A DNA stretch of 64,000 nucleotides from Streptomyces sp. T12 (lineage in GTDB: Bacteria > Actinomycetota > Actinomycetes > Streptomycetales > Streptomycetaceae). Where the stretch lies: positions 11,077,001 to 11,141,000 of the forward strand of contig NZ_CP117866.1 of assembly GCF_028736035.1 (NCBI RefSeq), given 5' to 3'. Positions 37,503-46,541 of the stretch are shown one piece after another (within the stretch, counting starts at the first letter, position 1; each line of letters opens with the position of its first letter). The notes under the pieces were generated by a model. The model had not been told where the DNA came from and searched no databases. It saw only the letters and a program-made list of their open reading frames with translations. A program made the position numbers and the translations under genes.

Positions 37503-38126
37503 TCATTCGCTGGATTTTCCGTCGACGCCGTCCCCGGCGACCTGGCCGAGCGTGCGACCGGTCCGTACCGAACGGGCCCGGTACGGGTCGGGCGTGCCGT
37601 GCCCGTGTGCCCGCCCCTTGCGGGCCTTCACCAGCAGCCATGCCTCCCGGTCACCGTCCCGCCCGTCGCGGATCCGGGTGAGCGCGTACTCGCCGTGCAG
37701 CTTCGACCCGCTCAGCCGGAACGTGGCATGACCCCGCTCGAGCGACTCGCCGAAGTCGACGGGCCGCCCCTTGCGGTCATGGCTCATCGGCTCGTACGTG
37801 CCGTTGTCCCAGACGATCACCGTGCCGCCGCCGTACTCGCCCTTCGGGATCACGCCCTCGAACTCCTCGTACTCCAGCGGATGGTCCTCGGTGGGCATGG
37901 CGAGCCGCTTGTCGTGGGGATCGTCGGAGGGCCCCTTCGGCACCGACCAGGACTTCAGTACGTCGTCCACCTGGAGCCGGAAGTCGAAGTGCAGGGTGCG
38001 GGCGTCATGGATCTGCACCACGAACCGCGGCTCCTCACCGGAGGCCTCCGCACGCCCCTGCGGCTCCCCGGTCCGCCCGAAGTCACGCTTGCCGTGGTAG
38101 TCCCGCAGCCGGTCCTTCTCGCCCAT
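37503..38126 (-). CDS. LigD-type 3'-phosphoesterase (stand-alone)
   Basis: A 207-residue protein equal to the phosphoesterase domain of bacterial LigD, which trims 3' ends in non-homologous end joining. Family motifs are FVVQIHDARTLHFDFRLQ with the catalytic His residues, LKSWSVPKGPS, RLAMPTEDHPLEYEEFEGVIP and GGGTVIVWDNGTYEP. No ligase or polymerase domain is attached. An ATP-dependent ligase lies at 20995-21975, so functions of LigD are split in this region; further partners are not seen. Confidence 0.93.
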   Translation of the reverse strand: MGEKDRLRDYHGKRDFGRTGEPQGRAEASGEEPRFVVQIHDARTLHFDFRLQVDDVLKSWSVPKGPSDDPHDKRLAMPTEDHPLEYEEFEGVIPKGEYGGGTVIVWDNGTYEPMSHDRKGRPVDFGESLERGHATFRLSGSKLHGEYALTRIRDGRDGDREAWLLVKARKGRAHGHGTPDPYRARSVRTGRTLGQVAGDGVDGKSSE

Positions 38127-38206
38127 GAGCGCCTCCTTCCCGAGCGCCCCGAGTACCCTGCGACGCGCCGCCGACGCCCGCTCGCAACTCTGTCCGCGAC
38201 GCCCGC

Positions 38207-39037
38207 TCAGAACTCTTCGTGTACCTCGGGGTCCCCACCGCGGCGCCGTTGGGCGCGGTCCGCGATCGCCGTCATGTGGTCGGCACTCAGTTCGAAACCG
38301 AAGACATCGAGGTTCGTGCGCTGTCGCCCGGGATCGGCCGACTTCGGGATCGGGACGGCGCCCAGCTGGACGTGCCAGCGCAGGACGACCTGGCCGGGTG
38401 TCGCCCCGAGGGCGTCGGCGATGCCGGTCACGACGGGATCCTCCAGGAGACTGGTTCCGGGGGCCAGGGGGCTCCAGCTCTCGGTCACGATGCCCTTGCC
38501 GGTGTGGAAGGCGCGCAGCTCCGCCTGCGGGAAGAAGGGGTGCAGCTCGATCTGGTTGACGCAGGGCAGGACCCCGGTCTCCTTCTCCAGCCGTTCGAGG
38601 TGCTCGGCGGTGAAGTTGGAGACGCCGATCGACCGGACGAGGCCGTCCTCCTGCAGCTTGATCATGGCCTTCCAGGAGTCGACGTACTTGTCGACGCGGG
38701 GGAGCGGCCAGTGGATGAGGTAGAGGTCCACGTAGTCCAGGCCGAGGCGGGCGCGGGACTCCTCGAAGGAGGCGAGGGTCTCCTCGTAGCCGTGGTGGCG
38801 GCCGGGGAGCTTCGTCGTCACGACGATCTCCTCGCGGGGCACGCCGCTGCCCGCGACGCCACGGCCGACGCCGGTCTCGTTGCGGTAGTTCGTCGCCGTG
38901 TCCACGAGGCGGTACCCCAGTTCCAGCGCGTCGTGAACCGCCTGCTCGGCCTGCGCGTCGTCCATCGGCCAGGTGCCGAGGCCGAGGGCGGGGAGGGTCG
39001 TACCGTCGTTGAGCGTGTGGGTCGGGATGCTGATCAC
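38207..39037 (-). CDS. Aldo/keto reductase
   Basis: A 276-residue NADPH-dependent oxidoreductase. The catalytic Asp-Tyr pair is in LVDTATNYRNE, the Lys in VVTTKLPG and the His in LYLIHWPLP; IGVSNF and VPIPKSADPGRQRTNLDVFGFEL are the cofactor-binding parts. It fits the 2,5-diketo-gluconate-reductase-like AKR5 group; true substrate unknown. GTG start at 39037 with GGAAGG upstream. It is divergent from the LacI gene. Confidence 0.92.
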   Translation of the reverse strand: MISIPTHTLNDGTTLPALGLGTWPMDDAQAEQAVHDALELGYRLVDTATNYRNETGVGRGVAGSGVPREEIVVTTKLPGRHHGYEETLASFEESRARLGLDYVDLYLIHWPLPRVDKYVDSWKAMIKLQEDGLVRSIGVSNFTAEHLERLEKETGVLPCVNQIELHPFFPQAELRAFHTGKGIVTESWSPLAPGTSLLEDPVVTGIADALGATPGQVVLRWHVQLGAVPIPKSADPGRQRTNLDVFGFELSADHMTAIADRAQRRRGGDPEVHEEF

Positions 39038-39115
39038 TACCGGACCTTCCCTTGACTGTGTCGTGCATCCAGCGTCACGGATAGGGTGAGGATTGATCAA
39101 CCGGACGGGTGGGGC

Positions 39116-40198
39116 ATGAGGGCGGCGGACGGCATGGGCGGCACCGAGGACAAGCACCCGACGGGATCGGGGCGTCCCACGTCACGGGACGTCGCCCGGC
39201 TCGCCGGGGTGTCGCACACGGCTGTCTCCTTCGTCTTCAACGGCCGCGCCGAGGGCAACCTCTCGCCCGCCACCCAGGAGCGCATCCGCCGGGCCGCCGT
39301 CGAGCTCGGCTACCGCCCCGACCCCGTCGCGCGCGGCCTGCGCCGCCGCCGTACGGCCGTGATCGGCCTCGTCACCGACGAGATCGCCTCCTCGCCGTTC
39401 GCCGGCCGGCTGCTGCGCGGTGCCATGGAGACCGCCTGGGCCAGCGAGCACCTCGTCCTGACCATCGACTCCGGCGGCGACCCGGCCAAGGAGGACGCGG
39501 CCGTCGCCGAACTCCTCGACCGACGCGTGGACGGCATCATCTACGCGGCCATGTCGCTGCGCCGCGTCCGCGTCCCCGAGGGCCTGCACCGCACCCACTC
39601 CGTCCTCGCCAACTGCCTGCCGGAGGACGACTCCCTGCCCGCCGTCATCCCCGCCGAGCGCGCGGGAGGCCGTACGGCGGCCCGGTTGCTGCTGGACGAG
39701 GGGCACCACAGGGTCGCCATGGTGGGCGGCCAGGAGGACATCGCCTCCGTCGACCGCCTGCGCGGGTTCCGCGACGCACTGCGCGCCGAAGGGATCACGG
39801 TCCCCAAGGAGTGGGTGGTGCGCACCGGGGGCGAGATCAGCGGAGGGTACGAGGGCGCGATGCGCGTCCTCGACGGCGTCCCCGCCGACCGGCGCCCCAC
39901 CGGCCTGTTCTGCTACAACGACCGGGTCGCGGCGGGCGTCCTGCACGCCGCGACCCGGCTCGGCATCACCGTCCCCGCCGACCTGTCGGTGGTCGGCTAC
40001 GACGACCAGGAGCACATGGCCGAGTTCCTCACCCCGCCCCTCACCACGGTCGCGCTGCCCCACCGGGCGATGGGTGAGGTCGCCGCCCGGCTGTTGCTCG
40101 ATGCCATCGGTACGGGGCGGACGCCGCCCGCGACGGTGCGGCGTCTGGCCTGCCCGGTGATCAGTCGTGTGTCGGTGGGGCCGGCTCCCAGCCGGTGA
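39116..40198 (+). CDS. LacI-family regulator of the fructan locus
   Basis: A 360-residue repressor. The helix-turn-helix TSRDVARLAGVSHTAVSFVFNGRAEGNLS and hinge RIRRAAVELGYRPDPVARGLR are followed by the periplasmic-binding-type sugar domain (TAVIGLVTDEIASSPFAG, GLFCYNDRVAAGVLHAA, DLSVVGYDDQEHMAEFLTPPLTTV). ATG at 39116 is preferred; ATG 39134 and GTG 39086 are alternatives. The end overlaps the convergent GH32 gene by 38 bases. Role inferred from position and from LacI-like boxes at 44796-44891. Confidence 0.88.
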   Translation: MRAADGMGGTEDKHPTGSGRPTSRDVARLAGVSHTAVSFVFNGRAEGNLSPATQERIRRAAVELGYRPDPVARGLRRRRTAVIGLVTDEIASSPFAGRLLRGAMETAWASEHLVLTIDSGGDPAKEDAAVAELLDRRVDGIIYAAMSLRRVRVPEGLHRTHSVLANCLPEDDSLPAVIPAERAGGRTAARLLLDEGHHRVAMVGGQEDIASVDRLRGFRDALRAEGITVPKEWVVRTGGEISGGYEGAMRVLDGVPADRRPTGLFCYNDRVAAGVLHAATRLGITVPADLSVVGYDDQEHMAEFLTPPLTTVALPHRAMGEVAARLLLDAIGTGRTPPATVRRLACPVISRVSVGPAPSR

Positions 40199-41561
40199 CC
40201 GTGGCCCCGGAGCCGGTGACGAGGAGCTCGGGCACGTCGTCGGGTCGCCGGTAGATCCGTTCGGTGACCGTGGCCCGGTCGCCGACGAACAGCTCGAACA
40301 GCGAGCCGTCGACGAGGATCCGCACCTCGCCGGCCGGCGCCCGCACCACGATCGGCGCCGATCCGTCGGGCCGTGTGCGCGGCCAGTCCCCGCGGTCGAG
40401 CGTCACCGTGCCCTCGGCCGGGTCCAGCACGACCGTCAGCTCCGCGCCCGAGGCGGACCGCAGCAGACTCACCGTGGTGCGGCCGGATGCGGTGACGGTC
40501 AGGTCGTACGCCTCCGGGAGCGGAGTACGGCGTCCTGCTGCCGTGACGAACGGTTCGGCCGCACGCAGGAGTTCGAGCTCCGGTGCCGGTACGACACGCA
40601 GGGCGCCGTCGGGATGGACGTCCACGACCCGCGGCGCGGTCAGCACCCCGGCCCAGCCCGCGCGGTCGACCTCGCCCTGCTCGCGGGCCTCCCACGACCA
40701 GCCCCACATCAACGCCCGGCCCGGCTCCTGGAGCACGGCCGGTGCGTAGAAGTCACGCCCGTGGTCGAGCCGCCCGCCGGTGCGGGCCTCGAAGCGCAAC
40801 TCGCCATCGCCGTACGGCTGGAGACGGCCCGTCAGATAGCCGGTGGAGCACGGGTCGCCGTCCCACAGCGACACCACCAGCACCCACTCCCCGCCCGCCG
40901 TCGCGTACAGCTGCGGGCACTCCCAGCCGACCGCCTTGTCGCCGAACGCGTCCATCGCGACCGGGTCGTTGCCGTCGAGAAACACCCCGGCGAACCGCCA
41001 GTCGGCCAGGTCGTCACAGTCGTACAGCAGCACCGACGCGGTCCCGTCGGCATGCCCCGCGCCGACCAGTGCCCACCGGCGGCCACCGCTCCTGAAGACG
41101 AACGGGTCGCGGAACATCACCACGTCCAGGCCGGCGGGCGGGCCGGTCACGACGGGCGTGGGCAGGGGCCTGAAGTCGGTCAGCGTCTCGTCCTCCGGCA
41201 CCAGCGCCCGCGCCAGGCAGATCGAGCCGAGACCGGCGTGATGCCGGTCGACGCCCGTGTACACGGCCGTCGGCACCCCGTCGTCGTCGACCACGCAGCC
41301 CGACCAGCAGCCCGCCTCGTCCGGGCCGCCGGGCGTCGGGGCGAGCGCGATCGGATGGTGCTCCCAGTGCACGAGGTCGTGGCTGGAGACATGCCCCCAG
41401 TGGACGTTCGTGTGCACCGGGGCGTCGGGGTTGTGCTGGTAGAAGAGGTGGTACCGGTCCCGCCAACGGAAGGGGCCGTTCGGGTCGTTGATCCAGTTGG
41501 CGGGGGGACGGACCCTGAAGCGCGGGGCGCCGGGGTCCGTGGACTGAGCGGTGAGGCTCAA
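40161..41561 (-). CDS. Cytoplasmic GH32 fructosidase (sucrose/fructan hydrolase)
   Basis: A 466-residue GH32 enzyme without signal peptide. The nucleophile is Asp26 in NWINDPNGPF, the transition-state acid is in MFRDPFVF, and the acid/base Glu is in GWECPQLY. It would split imported fructo-oligosaccharides or sucrose into fructose and glucose. Last gene of a four-gene operon; ATG overlaps the permease stop by four bases (41558-41561). The 3' end overlaps the LacI gene. Confidence 0.93.
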   Translation of the reverse strand: MSLTAQSTDPGAPRFRVRPPANWINDPNGPFRWRDRYHLFYQHNPDAPVHTNVHWGHVSSHDLVHWEHHPIALAPTPGGPDEAGCWSGCVVDDDGVPTAVYTGVDRHHAGLGSICLARALVPEDETLTDFRPLPTPVVTGPPAGLDVVMFRDPFVFRSGGRRWALVGAGHADGTASVLLYDCDDLADWRFAGVFLDGNDPVAMDAFGDKAVGWECPQLYATAGGEWVLVVSLWDGDPCSTGYLTGRLQPYGDGELRFEARTGGRLDHGRDFYAPAVLQEPGRALMWGWSWEAREQGEVDRAGWAGVLTAPRVVDVHPDGALRVVPAPELELLRAAEPFVTAAGRRTPLPEAYDLTVTASGRTTVSLLRSASGAELTVVLDPAEGTVTLDRGDWPRTRPDGSAPIVVRAPAGEVRILVDGSLFELFVGDRATVTERIYRRPDDVPELLVTGSGATVTGWEPAPPTHD

Positions 41562-42430
41562 CGGTTGACTCCTGCGGACGTGATGCCCTCACGAAGAGGG
41601 CGCTGACCGACGACGAACACGGCGACGGCGGGGATCATGGAGAGAACGACACCGGCGAGCACCACCGAGATGGAGCCGGTGCCCAGGTTGCCCTGGAGGG
41701 AGACGAGGCCGAGCGGCAGTGTGTAGTTCTGGCCGGAGGTCTCGAGGATCAGTGGGCGGAAGAACTCGTTCCAGTGGTAGTTGAAGGCCAGCACCCCCAC
41801 GATCGCCAGACCGGGCGCGGCCAGCGGCGCGTACACCGACCGGAAGATCCGCCAGGGCCCGCAGCCGTCCAGCATCGCCGCCTCGCCCAGGTCCTTCGGC
41901 ATGCCCAGGAAGTACTGGCGCATCAGGAAGGTCCCGAAGGCGGTCGGGAAGGCCGGGATGATCAGGCCCAGCAGCGTGTCGGTCAGGCCCATCGACTTCA
42001 GCACCAGGAACACCGGCACGATGGTGACCTGCAACGGCACCATCATCGTCGCCAGGACCAGCCCGAACAGCGGCTTCTTGAACCGGAATTCGAGGCGCGC
42101 GAAGGCGTACCCCGCCAGCCCGGCCGTGATCATCTGGCCCACCGCGATCAGCGCGGTCACCAGCGTCGAGTTCAGGGCGAGCAGCCAGACGTCGATCTGG
42201 TCGAAGACCCCGCGGTACGCCTCCGTCGACGGGTTCGTCGGGATGATGCTCGGCGGCAGATCGAAGGCCTCGGCGGGGGTGCGCAGTGAGGTGGAGACGG
42301 TCCAGATGACCGGGCCCAGGGTCAGCAGCGCGCACACGGCCAGCGCGGCGATCCGGGCCCATGGCGCGAGGGAGTGCCGGGTGCGGCTCACGGACAGGGT
42401 TGCTTGGCTCAAGGGACTCACCCGGCTCAC
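41558..42430 (-). CDS. Sugar ABC transporter permease (MalG type)
   Basis: A 290-residue permease with six membrane helices. The EAA loop reads EAAMLDGCGPWRIFRSVYAPLAAPGL, which contacts the ATPase. It closes FVVGQRPLREGITSAGVNR. Partner of the MalF-type permease; start overlaps that gene's stop by four bases. No ATPase gene is in the operon, as usual in streptomycetes, where the shared MsiK ATPase serves several sugar importers. Confidence 0.92.
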   Translation of the reverse strand: MSRVSPLSQATLSVSRTRHSLAPWARIAALAVCALLTLGPVIWTVSTSLRTPAEAFDLPPSIIPTNPSTEAYRGVFDQIDVWLLALNSTLVTALIAVGQMITAGLAGYAFARLEFRFKKPLFGLVLATMMVPLQVTIVPVFLVLKSMGLTDTLLGLIIPAFPTAFGTFLMRQYFLGMPKDLGEAAMLDGCGPWRIFRSVYAPLAAPGLAIVGVLAFNYHWNEFFRPLILETSGQNYTLPLGLVSLQGNLGTGSISVVLAGVVLSMIPAVAVFVVGQRPLREGITSAGVNR

Positions 42431-43380
42431 TGGTAGTGGACGAAACGCCGGCTGAGCCGGAACTGGAGGGCGGTCACCGCCATGATCAGCACGAACAGCA
42501 GCACGCCCACGGCCGAGGCCTCGCCGAAGCGCAGCTGCTCGAAGGCGCTCTCGTAGATGACCATCACCACGGTCCGGGTGGCGTCACCGGGGCCGCCGTT
42601 GGTGAGGACGTACGGCTGCTCGAAGACCTGCAGCGCGTTGATGATGCCGACCACCGAGGCGACCAGCAGCGTGGGCGACAGCAGGGGGAGCGTAATGCTG
42701 AGGTGCTTGCGCAGGCCGGTCGCGCCGTCGAGGGAGGCGGCCTCGTGGACCTCCTTGGGGATGTTGTTCAGACCCCCGACGAACAGCAGGAACGAGAACC
42801 CGAACTGCTGCCACACATAGACCAGGATCACCGTCGCCATCGCCGCGTTCTCGGACGTCAGCCACGGCACCGGCGCGACCCCGACCAGCCCGAGCAGCCA
42901 GTTCACGACCCCGAAGTCCTGGTTGAACAGGTACTTCATCACCACCGAGATCGACGCGGCGGACAGCACCAGCGGGAAGAAGAACGCCGACCGGAACACC
43001 GAGCGCAGCCACACCGGCATCCGCCCGTTCACCGCCAGCGCCAGCACCAGGGCGATCAGCAGTTGCAGCGCGACCGCGAACACCATGAACACCAGCGTGT
43101 TGCCGAAGGACACCAGCACCGTCGAATCGGTGAAGACCTCACGGTAGTTGGCGGCCCCGGCGAAGCGCGGATCGTCGATCACGTTCCAGTGGAAGAGGCT
43201 CAGCACCACCGAGCCGACGATCGGCACGACCGTGAAGACGACGATGCCGACGATCGTGGGCGCCAGGAACAGCGTGGCCAGCAGCCGGGTGCCACGGTCG
43301 CGGGTGGAGGGCCCGGGCGCGGGGGCCGGTTGTGCGGCCGGCTGCTTGGGCCGTACGGCAGGTATCTGGGTGTTCGTCAT
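42427..43380 (-). CDS. Sugar ABC transporter permease (MalF type)
   Basis: A 317-residue permease with about six membrane helices, the first after a proline/alanine-rich cytoplasmic tail. The EAA loop is EAASLDGATGLRKHLSITLPLLSPTLL. It forms the import channel with the MalG-type protein. Start overlaps the stop of the binding-protein gene by four bases. Confidence 0.92.
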   Translation of the reverse strand: MTNTQIPAVRPKQPAAQPAPAPGPSTRDRGTRLLATLFLAPTIVGIVVFTVVPIVGSVVLSLFHWNVIDDPRFAGAANYREVFTDSTVLVSFGNTLVFMVFAVALQLLIALVLALAVNGRMPVWLRSVFRSAFFFPLVLSAASISVVMKYLFNQDFGVVNWLLGLVGVAPVPWLTSENAAMATVILVYVWQQFGFSFLLFVGGLNNIPKEVHEAASLDGATGLRKHLSITLPLLSPTLLVASVVGIINALQVFEQPYVLTNGGPGDATRTVVMVIYESAFEQLRFGEASAVGVLLFVLIMAVTALQFRLSRRFVHYQ

Positions 43381-44786
43381 ACGTCACGCTCCATGGCCTT
43401 CTCCAGGTCGCTCTGCATCCGGCGCAACGCGGGGGCCACCGAGCGCCGCGAGGCCAGGGCGGTACCGGTGTGCTTGAGCAGCACCTGCTCGACCTCGGCG
43501 ACCTGCGGCGGCGCGGGGATCGGCCCGGTGTCGGGGAACTTGTCGAGGGTGTCGTAGAAGACCTGCCAGTGGTTCGGGCCGGTCTCGCGGTAGCGCTCGG
43601 CGGTCAGCATCGAGCGGCGCGCCGGGGTGGTCTGGTTGGTCTCGAACAGCCGCATCAGGGTGTCGCGGCGGGCGGCGTACTTGATGAACTCCCAGGCCTC
43701 CTCCTGCCGCTTGGAGGTGCGCAGCAGCGCGTAGCCGGCGGCGCCGTACTGCATGCGCTGGGTGCGCCAGCGCGGGAAGTACTGCACGTCGAAGGAGTCC
43801 GCCTTCATCCCGGCCAGATGCAGACCGCCCGCCCAGAAGCCGCCCGCGGGAGTGACACCGACCCGGCCGGTGGAGAACACACCGATGAGGTTCTGGCCGT
43901 TGCCGCCCTCGGGCCGGCTGCACAGGCCCTCCTGGACGAGGGAGGCGAGATAGTCGTACGCCTCCTCCACGCGCGCGTCGGTGGCCTGCGGCGTCGTCCA
44001 CCGGAAACCGCCCCCGCGCCCCTGCCGCTGGGCGGCCGGATAGAAGGAGTCCCACAGCCAGGCCCCGCCGGGCGCCTTGGACTCGGCGAGCAGGTTGGTG
44101 TCGTTGGCGAAGAGCCAGGGCACCACGCCGCCCCACAGCCGGTTGGTCCAGAAGTACGGCGTGAACTGGGAGCCGCTGGACTTCTTCATGTCCCGCAGCA
44201 GGCCGGTGAAGTCGTCGCGGGTCCAGTCGGCCGCCGGGAAGTCCGCTCCCGCCCGCTTCAGCACCTGGTTGTTGAGGTACATGTCGGCCGCGTTGAACTC
44301 GACCGGCAGCTGGTAGAGGCTCCCCTCGTACATCATCGACTCCACCAGCGACGGATGGACGTCGGCGAAGTACTCGCGCAGCTCCTCGGCGTCCCGCTTC
44401 ACCCAGTCGTCCAGCGGGACGCCGAGGCGCTGCGCGAACAGCTGGACGCCCTCGGTGGCGACATATACGAGGTCCGGAGCGGTGCCCGCAGCGATCTGGG
44501 TGAGGATCTTCGCGAAGAAGTCCGACCAGTCGACGGCCTGCACGGCGTTGATGCGGAGCTTGATGTCGGGGTGGACCTGCTTGAAGCCCTCGGTGAGCGT
44601 GCGGATGGCCTCCGGTCCGTAGGCGGGGCCGAGCGTGGCGACGACGAGCGAGCCGTCGTCCCGGCCGGGTATGTCGGCTCCGGTGAGCCGGTCCCAGCTC
44701 GCGGCGGTACCGGCCAGCGCGGCGGCTCCCGCGCCGTAGGCGCCGTACCGCAGCAGCGTGCGGCGAGTGAGGTGCGCGTCGGTCAT
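43377..44786 (-). CDS. Sugar-binding protein of ABC importer, Tat signal
   Basis: A 469-residue extracellular solute-binding protein (family 1). The N-terminus THLTRRTLLRYGAYGAGAAALAGTA-like stretch shows a twin-arginine motif (RRTLLRYG) followed by a hydrophobic core; no lipobox cysteine follows, so anchoring is uncertain. Binding-protein features are TEGFKQVHPDIKLRINAVQ, AAGTAPDLVYV and VGVTPAGGFWAG. First gene of the fructan import operon, divergent from the secreted levanase. Ligand inferred to be fructo-oligosaccharide or sucrose. Confidence 0.9.
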   Translation of the reverse strand: MTDAHLTRRTLLRYGAYGAGAAALAGTAASWDRLTGADIPGRDDGSLVVATLGPAYGPEAIRTLTEGFKQVHPDIKLRINAVQAVDWSDFFAKILTQIAAGTAPDLVYVATEGVQLFAQRLGVPLDDWVKRDAEELREYFADVHPSLVESMMYEGSLYQLPVEFNAADMYLNNQVLKRAGADFPAADWTRDDFTGLLRDMKKSSGSQFTPYFWTNRLWGGVVPWLFANDTNLLAESKAPGGAWLWDSFYPAAQRQGRGGGFRWTTPQATDARVEEAYDYLASLVQEGLCSRPEGGNGQNLIGVFSTGRVGVTPAGGFWAGGLHLAGMKADSFDVQYFPRWRTQRMQYGAAGYALLRTSKRQEEAWEFIKYAARRDTLMRLFETNQTTPARRSMLTAERYRETGPNHWQVFYDTLDKFPDTGPIPAPPQVAEVEQVLLKHTGTALASRRSVAPALRRMQSDLEKAMERDV

Positions 44787-44795
44787 CTAACGGGC

Positions 44796-44891
44796 CTAAC
44801 TCGTGTTAGTCGAGTAGTGATGCCCCAGATGATGTGAAGGGTGTTACGTCCCTGTCAATAGTCGTGAAGCACTTGACCTTTAACGAGTTAG
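44796..44891. promoter_or_regulatory. Divergent promoter region with two LacI-like boxes
   Basis: CTAACTCGTGTTAG (44796-44809) and CTTTAACGAGTTAG (44878-44891, minus strand CTAACTCGTTAAAG) share CTAACTCGT and a central CG, as LacI-family operators do. A TTGACC (44873-44878) with CAAAGT 17 bases downstream is a possible promoter for the levanase, overlapped by the second box. A perfect TTGACA (minus strand, 44858-44853) may serve the importer operon. Confidence 0.55.
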
Positions 44892-44953
44892 GTCGCAAAG
44901 TCCTGCTCCACGAGCCACAGTCCTGACGACGGCGTCGGGGAAGGAGCCGCACC

Positions 44954-46531
44954 ATGCGTGGCGCATTTGGTATGCCCGAAATATCCAGGAGGTCACTCTT
45001 CATCGCCTCGGCCGTGGGCGCGGCCGGCGCAGTGCTGCCGGCCGGTCCGAGACCCGCCGTGGCGGCGTCCGCGACGGCCGCCGCCTGCACCGGCAGCTAC
45101 CGCGCCGAGTACCACTTCACGGTCCCCGACCAGTGGATGAACGACCCGCAGCGGCCGGTGTGGATCGACGGTGAGTACCACTACTACTACCTCTACAACC
45201 CCGACTACTCGACCGGCGGCACGACCGCCGGCACGACCTGGCGCCTGGCGACCAGCACCGACCTGGTCTCCTTCACCGACCGCGGGATCGCCGTGCCGAA
45301 GGACACCACACCCAACGGCGACGTCTGGTCCGGCTCGGCGGTGGTCGACACCGACAACACGGCGGGCTTCGGCGCGGGCGCGGTGATCGTCCTCGCCACC
45401 ATGGCGCCCGGCGACGTCACCCAGGCGCAGTACCTGTACTACTCGACCGACGGCGGCCGTACGTTCACCAACCACGGCACCGCCCCGGTCCTGCCCAACC
45501 CCGGCGTCCGGGACTTCCGCGACCCCAAGGTCATCCGCGACGAGGAGCGCGGGCGCTGGGTGATGGCCCTCGCCGAGAACGACAAGGTGGGCTTCTACCA
45601 CTCCTCCGACCTCAAGTCGTGGACGTACGTCGGAGGCTTCATCAAGGGCGGCATCGGCGTCCTGGAGTGCCCGGACCTGTTCCGCATCCGGGCGGCGGAC
45701 GGCACCTGGAAGTGGGTGCTGGGCGTGAGCGCCAACGGGAAGGGATCCGGGCTGCCGAGCACGTACGCCTACTGGACGGGATCCTTCGACGGCACCACCT
45801 TCACGCCCGACCTGAGCGACCCGCAGTGGCTCGACCACGGCTGGGACTGGTACGCCGCCGTCACCTTCGAGAAGCGGGACGCCGGCGGCACTCTCGACCC
45901 GGCGGCACGGTACGCGATCGGCTGGATGAACCACTGGGACTACGCCAACACCACACCCACCATCGAGTGCGACGGCTTCAACGGCACCGACTCGATCGTC
46001 CGCGAGGTCACCCTGAAGCGGGCCACGGACGGCACGTACTACCTGGCCTCCCAGCCGGTCGCCGGCCTCGACGGCCACGTGTCCCGCACGGTCGACCTCG
46101 GCGACCTGGAGGTGAACGGGAGTCTGCTGCTCGATTACACCGGCACCGCCTACGAGCTGACCACCGAGATCAGCTGGGACCGACTGACGGGTGCCGGGCT
46201 CCAGTTACGGCGCTCCTCGGACGGCGGACGTCACATCGACGCCGGGATCTACGGCACCTACGCGTTCGTCAACCGCGGGTACACCGTGAGCCCCGACTCC
46301 TCCGGACGGTGGCAGGAGAGCCGGAGCCCCTTCGCCCCGTCCGCGGGCACGGTGCGACTGCGCATCCTGATCGACCGTACGTCCATCGAGATGTTCGTGG
46401 ACGACGGCCGGTACGTGCACTCCACCGAGGTCTTCCCGGACCCGGCCGACACCGGGCTCGCCCTGTTCACCATCGACGGCACGGCGGTGTTCCGGAACAC
46501 GGTGATACGGGAGTTCGCCGTGGGTGAGTAG
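44954..46531 (+). CDS. Secreted GH32 levanase/fructanase, Tat-exported
   Basis: A 525-residue secreted enzyme. The Tat signal SRRSLFIASAVGAAGAVLPA ends near PAVAA. GH32 motifs: Asp64 in QWMNDPQ (nucleophile), DFRDPK and LECPDLF with the acid/base Glu. A C-terminal beta-sandwich (about 380-525) contains DRTSIEMFVDDGRYVHST. It would cut levan or inulin outside the cell. ATG 44954 follows AAGGAG. The codon at 46205-46207 (Leu418) is TTA, so full translation should need bldA tRNA. Divergent from the import operon. Confidence 0.93.
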   Translation: MRGAFGMPEISRRSLFIASAVGAAGAVLPAGPRPAVAASATAAACTGSYRAEYHFTVPDQWMNDPQRPVWIDGEYHYYYLYNPDYSTGGTTAGTTWRLATSTDLVSFTDRGIAVPKDTTPNGDVWSGSAVVDTDNTAGFGAGAVIVLATMAPGDVTQAQYLYYSTDGGRTFTNHGTAPVLPNPGVRDFRDPKVIRDEERGRWVMALAENDKVGFYHSSDLKSWTYVGGFIKGGIGVLECPDLFRIRAADGTWKWVLGVSANGKGSGLPSTYAYWTGSFDGTTFTPDLSDPQWLDHGWDWYAAVTFEKRDAGGTLDPAARYAIGWMNHWDYANTTPTIECDGFNGTDSIVREVTLKRATDGTYYLASQPVAGLDGHVSRTVDLGDLEVNGSLLLDYTGTAYELTTEISWDRLTGAGLQLRRSSDGGRHIDAGIYGTYAFVNRGYTVSPDSSGRWQESRSPFAPSAGTVRLRILIDRTSIEMFVDDGRYVHSTEVFPDPADTGLALFTIDGTAVFRNTVIREFAVGE

Positions 46532-46541
46532 GGTCGACGGC

